Positions 60,122 through 64,000 of a stretch of DNA of 64,000 nucleotides are shown in pieces. Numbering within the stretch: the first letter of the stretch is position 1; every line of letters starts with the position of its first letter. The notes beneath the pieces are model-generated. The model did not search any database and was not told the DNA's origin. It saw only the letters and a program-made list of their open reading frames with translations. A program made the translations under genes and the position numbers. Source of the DNA: Paenibacillus_AP thailandensis (GTDB lineage Bacteria; Bacillota; Bacilli; Paenibacillales; Paenibacillaceae); the NCBI RefSeq assembly GCF_042685365.1, contig NZ_JBHUMY010000003.1, positions 60,470 to 124,469 on the forward strand, read 5' to 3'.

Positions 60122-61630
60122 ATGGATAACGATCAGAATATTAAAGATATCGATATTTTGGGATTCATGTATTCGGATCATTGGAAGCAAAATGCGAAAA
60201 CTATTGCAGAGATTGCTTCTTATGAGAACTCTACTTCGCAAGAATGTTTACAAACTGTCCCAACTGGCAATCATGATATCAAGAGCTTAAGTTGGGAGAA
60301 GGTGCTGTTGTTCTTGAATACCATGTATGCATTTCGTTGGCCTGAAGAGGATACGTCAATAAGTTCTCTAGGCTCGCATGGCTTGAATGAATGGCTTTTT
60401 AAAACCCAAATCCAAGGTCGAATTTTTACACCTGTAGTACTCGATTTCCTGGAAAAGGAAAAGTCACTCAAATCAACCAGCTATTTTTCTTTGATTCAAT
60501 ACGCACTAGAGCTCATTAATTTTTTCAAAACCCGCACTGGGCTTGATGCTCGATCCATTCAAGACAAGGAATTGACCAATAAAGATGACCTTATTAATTT
60601 CACGGAACAATCATACCCGGACTTTATTCAACGAGACATGATTCTTGCGATATCTAGAAAATTATTCTCGTATGAATTCGATCTAAAGAAACCTTGTGAG
60701 AGTCAGTCTCCAGAAGAAGCAACTCAAGTTATCCATCACCCTGCGATAAATGCGCACATCATCTATTTAATCCGATCAGGGGTGAAAGTTAAATCTGTTG
60801 CCAAGTACAAGTTCAGTTACACCATGTTTATGAATTGGCTCCATACCAATTACATCCAATTCCAGAGTAACTCGATCAACGACCTTCCTTTATCGATGGT
60901 TACGGAAGAGCTACTCATCGAATTCAGGCAGTACTTATTACGGCTGGCATCGAAAGGTGTCTATAGCAAACACACGGTTAGTGACCGTTTCTACGATATC
61001 CGATACTTATTGTCTAACCTTTTCAAGTTAGGCTGGCTCTCTAAAGACATTACTTTGGATGTCTCCGGAATCCCGTATGAGAAGTACCTTTATCGCGATT
61101 TACCGACCGATGCTGAACTTCAAAACTTTTACCAAACGATCCTACGTCATTCAGACCAGCCAATACTGGAGCTCGCAGCATTTGGGTTGATGCTCTTACT
61201 TGGGTTGCGGATACATGAGGTAGCAAGTATTCGTTATGAGGACCTCAATATAGAGAATAAAACCATCTCTGTCTTCGGCAAAAACGAGAAATCGGTCTTG
61301 CTCCCGTTACCTGAACCATTACAAAAGTATTTTCAATCTCTGATGGCAAGCCGTTCTCGTAATGACTATGTGTTCGGCGACAATATCCAAGCAATTATTC
61401 GCGAATTACGGGCACGCTACAGGCTCTATTCCTTTGTCGCTGGTTGGAATTATCCGGGAGGTCCCCATTTACTCCGGCATGCTTTCATAAGCAGGCTGTC
61501 GGAACGTTCGGATTGCCCGCCACAGTTACTGATGTATCTAGCAAGACATGACCGGCCAGAAAATACTGCACGATATGTTCATCGAAGTCCACATCAATTA
61601 ACAGATGCCGTGAATAAAATCAACTACTGA
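60122..61630 (+). CDS. Tyrosine recombinase, first of a trio (RIT type, long)
   Basis: 502 residues. The C-terminal catalytic domain has all family positions: Arg in LLGLRIHEV, H-x-x-R in GPHLLRHAF, the later His in ARHDRPEN and the nucleophile Tyr in ARYVH. A long N-terminal SAM-like/core-binding region of ~330 residues precedes it, longer than in XerC/D. GGGAGAG precedes the ATG. It is followed 14 bp later by the second recombinase. Confidence 0.85.
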   Translation: MDNDQNIKDIDILGFMYSDHWKQNAKTIAEIASYENSTSQECLQTVPTGNHDIKSLSWEKVLLFLNTMYAFRWPEEDTSISSLGSHGLNEWLFKTQIQGRIFTPVVLDFLEKEKSLKSTSYFSLIQYALELINFFKTRTGLDARSIQDKELTNKDDLINFTEQSYPDFIQRDMILAISRKLFSYEFDLKKPCESQSPEEATQVIHHPAINAHIIYLIRSGVKVKSVAKYKFSYTMFMNWLHTNYIQFQSNSINDLPLSMVTEELLIEFRQYLLRLASKGVYSKHTVSDRFYDIRYLLSNLFKLGWLSKDITLDVSGIPYEKYLYRDLPTDAELQNFYQTILRHSDQPILELAAFGLMLLLGLRIHEVASIRYEDLNIENKTISVFGKNEKSVLLPLPEPLQKYFQSLMASRSRNDYVFGDNIQAIIRELRARYRLYSFVAGWNYPGGPHLLRHAFISRLSERSDCPPQLLMYLARHDRPENTARYVHRSPHQLTDAVNKINY

Positions 61631-61644
61631 TAGGAGTTGTTCAC

Positions 61645-62772
61645 ATGCCAAAAGTAATCCGAGATACTAAGTACTCTGAACTCAAGGAACAATTAAACCA
61701 GTTGTTAAGTCATTATGGTCCAGAGAAAATGCGACAAGTTATGGAAACCTTTCCTGTCCAGACACAGACAAAACCTAATATGCCCCCGGCAGTGCGGAAC
61801 GTTTCATTTCTCGAAGCCGTTGATGCTTTCTATCAAAGCAGCAAGTTTTCTGGTCTTAGCCGGACCACGCAAACAACGTATCGGTCAGAGATGAAACTTT
61901 TCCAGCAACATGTGAAGGAAAAGTTTGGCAACGATCCGCAGTTTGAAAAGGTATCAAACGGCGAATTCTTGTCCGACTATATTAAGCTTAATGAGGATCC
62001 TAATACAAAAGCCAAGAAGTCTTCCTTTCTTCGCACCTTCATAAAGACCACATACAAAATATTTTATGGCCATCAGGATCTCGGGGACTTGAAGACTATA
62101 CTACGCGTTCGATGGTCAAACGATGACGCACCAAAAGCCTTTACTAAAGTGCAGATCGCGGAAATCTTGCAGATCGCTCAATCTCGTAACCACGATAGCC
62201 TTTACACTGCAATTATCTGGACTTTCCTTGGGAGTGGAATTCGCATAAACGAGCTCTGCCATCTAAGAATCGGTGATATCACTCCTGATACTCAAACAAT
62301 CAAGGTAACACCCAAAGGGGCTGAGAATACCAAGAAAGTCCGAAAAATCAACGAGCTCGCCTTAATGATGCTCACAGATTTTATAGAGAAAGAATACAGT
62401 CGCGCTCGCGAGGTGATGCCAGATTCCGATTATCAAAGGCTCTATATCTTTTCAAGCACTGCCGGGGATAAACCCATCACATCTAGAGCCATTCAGCAAT
62501 TTATAAAACGTATTATTCGCGAGTCTCAGTCGATAAAGGAGGAAGACAAAGATCGTTTAGGTCCTCACTCTTTTCGTCATTCTTTTGCCGTTCAAGGCCT
62601 TGAAGCAGGGATCGATATATACACCCTCTCGAAGCTTTTAGGACACGAATCGATCGACAGCACAATGAAATACTTGCGGCTATTCGATGATCAGCTTCGA
62701 GACGCCATTAACAAGCACCCATTTGCTCAAGAAGTCATGAAGCAAATTAAGGAAAGGCTGGAGAAAAAATGA
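61645..62772 (+). CDS. Tyrosine recombinase, second of a trio (RIT type)
   Basis: 375 residues with an N-terminal core-binding domain (FLEAVDAFYQSSKFSGLSRT) and a catalytic domain with Arg in GSGIRINEL, GPHSFRHSF, LLGHESI and Tyr in TMKYLRL. All five conserved positions can be found. A TAGGAG site precedes the ATG. Its stop overlaps the next gene's start as ATGA. Confidence 0.85.
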   Translation: MPKVIRDTKYSELKEQLNQLLSHYGPEKMRQVMETFPVQTQTKPNMPPAVRNVSFLEAVDAFYQSSKFSGLSRTTQTTYRSEMKLFQQHVKEKFGNDPQFEKVSNGEFLSDYIKLNEDPNTKAKKSSFLRTFIKTTYKIFYGHQDLGDLKTILRVRWSNDDAPKAFTKVQIAEILQIAQSRNHDSLYTAIIWTFLGSGIRINELCHLRIGDITPDTQTIKVTPKGAENTKKVRKINELALMMLTDFIEKEYSRAREVMPDSDYQRLYIFSSTAGDKPITSRAIQQFIKRIIRESQSIKEEDKDRLGPHSFRHSFAVQGLEAGIDIYTLSKLLGHESIDSTMKYLRLFDDQLRDAINKHPFAQEVMKQIKERLEKK

Positions 62773-63710
62773 GCCACTTATTATTGGACTCTCCATACTA
62801 TGCCAATTGGAAGAAACATACCCATCTTAAAGAATCGGCAAAATACACTTATAGCCGTCAATTCCTCAAATTTGAGCACTACCTTAGTCAGGATTACGAT
62901 GGAGAACTGGATTTCGATAAATTTTACTACGACACGGAATCCGAGACCTATCGTCCTATTGATGCTAATTGCATCGATGGTTATATTGAGTTCTTGAAGC
63001 AAAGATATCAGGCCTCAAAGAATACCATTTTCAATAACATAGTTTATCTGAAGCACTTTTTCACATTACTCCATGGCCTTGGTATGGTTAAGCAAAACCC
63101 CATGAAAAATTTCCCAAACCCTTATTACGAAAGACGAATTATTGATCGTTCTCTTTCGCTCGAAGAGTGTCAGAAATTATTTCAAGTGGCTATTAAAGCC
63201 GACCCATTTGTCCGGAAGTACTTCACCCTATTTTTGCTAATGACTACGACCGCTCTTCGAAACAGGGAGATCATACAGTTAACGCTTGAACAGATTGATT
63301 TTGAGCGCAGGGTTATTATAGTGAATAAAGGACAGAAAACCATATCCGAAGTCGTTTACATGCCCGATTCCCTCGTTGAAGAGTTGGAACGTTATTTGAA
63401 TCATCCTTCTATACAAGAATGGCTGAAATCCGGCCATCCAGAGGTTTTCTTCGAGAATAATCGTCCCTTAACCAAGGAAGCGTTAAACCGGATCATTAAG
63501 GCGTTTTGTCGGGAAGCCGGAATACTAAAGAAAGTCACAGCCCATAGTTTCCGGCATACAACGGCATACTTGATGCAAAAAAGTGGAATTGACATCATCG
63601 CCATTAAGCGCCAACTACGCCATAAGCAGCTGTCGACAACTTTGCGATATGTTCCTCCAGTTGACGCTGCCAAGCTGTTGAACGACGCGTGCTCAACTCT
63701 AATTGAATAA
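62769..63710 (+). CDS. Tyrosine recombinase, third of a trio (RIT type)
   Basis: 313 residues, the most XerC/D-like of the three: Arg in TTALRNREI, TAHSFRHTT, LRHKQL and Tyr in TLRYVP. Its start overlaps the second gene. Three neighbouring, co-directional recombinases define RIT (recombinase-in-trio) elements, which move as a unit. A hairpin terminator follows. Confidence 0.85.
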   Translation: MSHLLLDSPYYANWKKHTHLKESAKYTYSRQFLKFEHYLSQDYDGELDFDKFYYDTESETYRPIDANCIDGYIEFLKQRYQASKNTIFNNIVYLKHFFTLLHGLGMVKQNPMKNFPNPYYERRIIDRSLSLEECQKLFQVAIKADPFVRKYFTLFLLMTTTALRNREIIQLTLEQIDFERRVIIVNKGQKTISEVVYMPDSLVEELERYLNHPSIQEWLKSGHPEVFFENNRPLTKEALNRIIKAFCREAGILKKVTAHSFRHTTAYLMQKSGIDIIAIKRQLRHKQLSTTLRYVPPVDAAKLLNDACSTLIE

Positions 63711-63718
63711 CAACAAAA

Positions 63719-63762
63719 AGAACCCGAAGAAAGCAAAGAAAACATGCTTTCATTCGGGTTCA
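63719..63762 (+). terminator. Terminator of the recombinase trio
   Basis: GAACCCGAA and TTCGGGTTC arms with inner GAAAGCA/TGCTTTC pairing, followed by ATTTATTTG. It closes the transcription unit that begins at 60122. Confidence 0.8.
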
Positions 63763-64000
63763 TTTATTTGAACAATTATAGTACACAAAGACAGACTAGT
63801 CCTGTGGTGTAATTAATCTCCATAAAGGGAATTGGATACCGTTAAGCTCACGGCTCGTGGATAGGTATCAATCAGCTGTCCCGCGAGGACATGATTTGGG
63901 CCAGAGGATGGCAACTCATTAGGCTTCCGTTGGGAACGAGTCTGTCAAGAATTTTGTGTAAACTCGGTTATGCCAAAGTTTGGTGCCGGACTTGACATGG
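63763..64000. other. Right window edge, possible IS256-like end
   Basis: I find no gene here. The stretch GTCTGTCAAG followed by AATTTTGTGTAAACTC (about 63939-63965) resembles the terminal repeats of IS256-family insertion sequences, which contain TTGTGTAAA near the tip. The bases after it could be the element interior, but the window ends too soon to confirm a transposase. Confidence 0.3.

Noticed and set aside
1..64000. tRNA or rRNA genes
   Set aside because: No cloverleaf-type or rRNA-conserved sequences were recognised by eye on either strand; a covariance-model scan would be needed to exclude them fully.

Overview
The window looks like chromosome of a spore-forming, Gram-positive member of the Paenibacillaceae (Paenibacillus or Cohnella type). 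The evidence is AGGAGG-type ribosome sites, LplA/LplB/LplC-type sugar ABC modules, membrane-anchored AraC (YtdP/YesN-type) regulators, SLH-domain surface proteins, collagen-like DUF4183 spore-coat-type proteins and a mother-cell sigma factor gene, sigK. Most of the window is GC-rich. The last ~5 kb is clearly AT-richer and foreign in character.

Layout. 1-4.9 kb: a truncated FG-GAP surface protein, a DeoR regulator/HAD phosphatase pair, a metallo-beta-lactamase-fold hydrolase and an HD (YfbR-like) nucleotidase. 5-16.5 kb: a complete fructan-use locus with a LacI regulator, three ABC transporter parts, an intracellular GH32, a ROK fructokinase and a secreted multidomain fructanase. 16.6-25 kb: two DUF4183 proteins, an SDR/TetR pair, a GH105 hydrolase with a divergent AraC regulator, an oxidoreductase, an MFS exporter and a LysR regulator. 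25-32 kb: a solute-binding lipoprotein with its membrane AraC regulator, and an unusual PAP2 phosphatase with autotransporter-type and SLH repeats. 32.3-48.3 kb: a small zinc-ribbon protein, a vestige of a second sigK, and a ~15 kb co-directional operon. That operon holds a two-component system, an ABC importer, a shortened ASRT-domain protein, an AraC regulator, two Gfo/Idh dehydrogenases, a sugar epimerase, three sulfatase-fold enzymes and an APS-kinase-like CysC. 48.5-56.6 kb: three MFS exporters, each beside a different class of small regulator (HxlR, Rrf2, ArsR), with gene remnants between them.

56.6-64 kb is the most interesting part. The 3' part of sigK (minus strand) begins abruptly at the codons for KKFDNTGED and is joined directly to a large serine recombinase of the SpoIVCA type. 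The recombinase reads in the same direction and takes its stop codon from sigK sequence. This is the arrangement expected at one end of a skin-like sigK intervening element, which is cut out of mother-cell DNA during sporulation to restore sigK. The element runs to the right past the window edge. It carries two small unknown genes, a 16-bp perfect inverted repeat and a three-gene tyrosine-recombinase cassette (RIT type).

How the genes work together. In the fructan locus, the secreted fructanase shortens levan or inulin, the ABC system imports fructo-oligosaccharides, the cytoplasmic GH32 hydrolyses them and the ROK kinase phosphorylates fructose. In the sulfatase-like locus, a surface-sensing two-component system probably controls import of an unidentified, possibly sulfated or phosphorylated, glycan. 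The sulfatase-fold enzymes, Gfo/Idh dehydrogenases and epimerase would process it. The role of an APS kinase there is unexplained. Identifications rest on reading translated sequence and motifs by eye; no database search was run.
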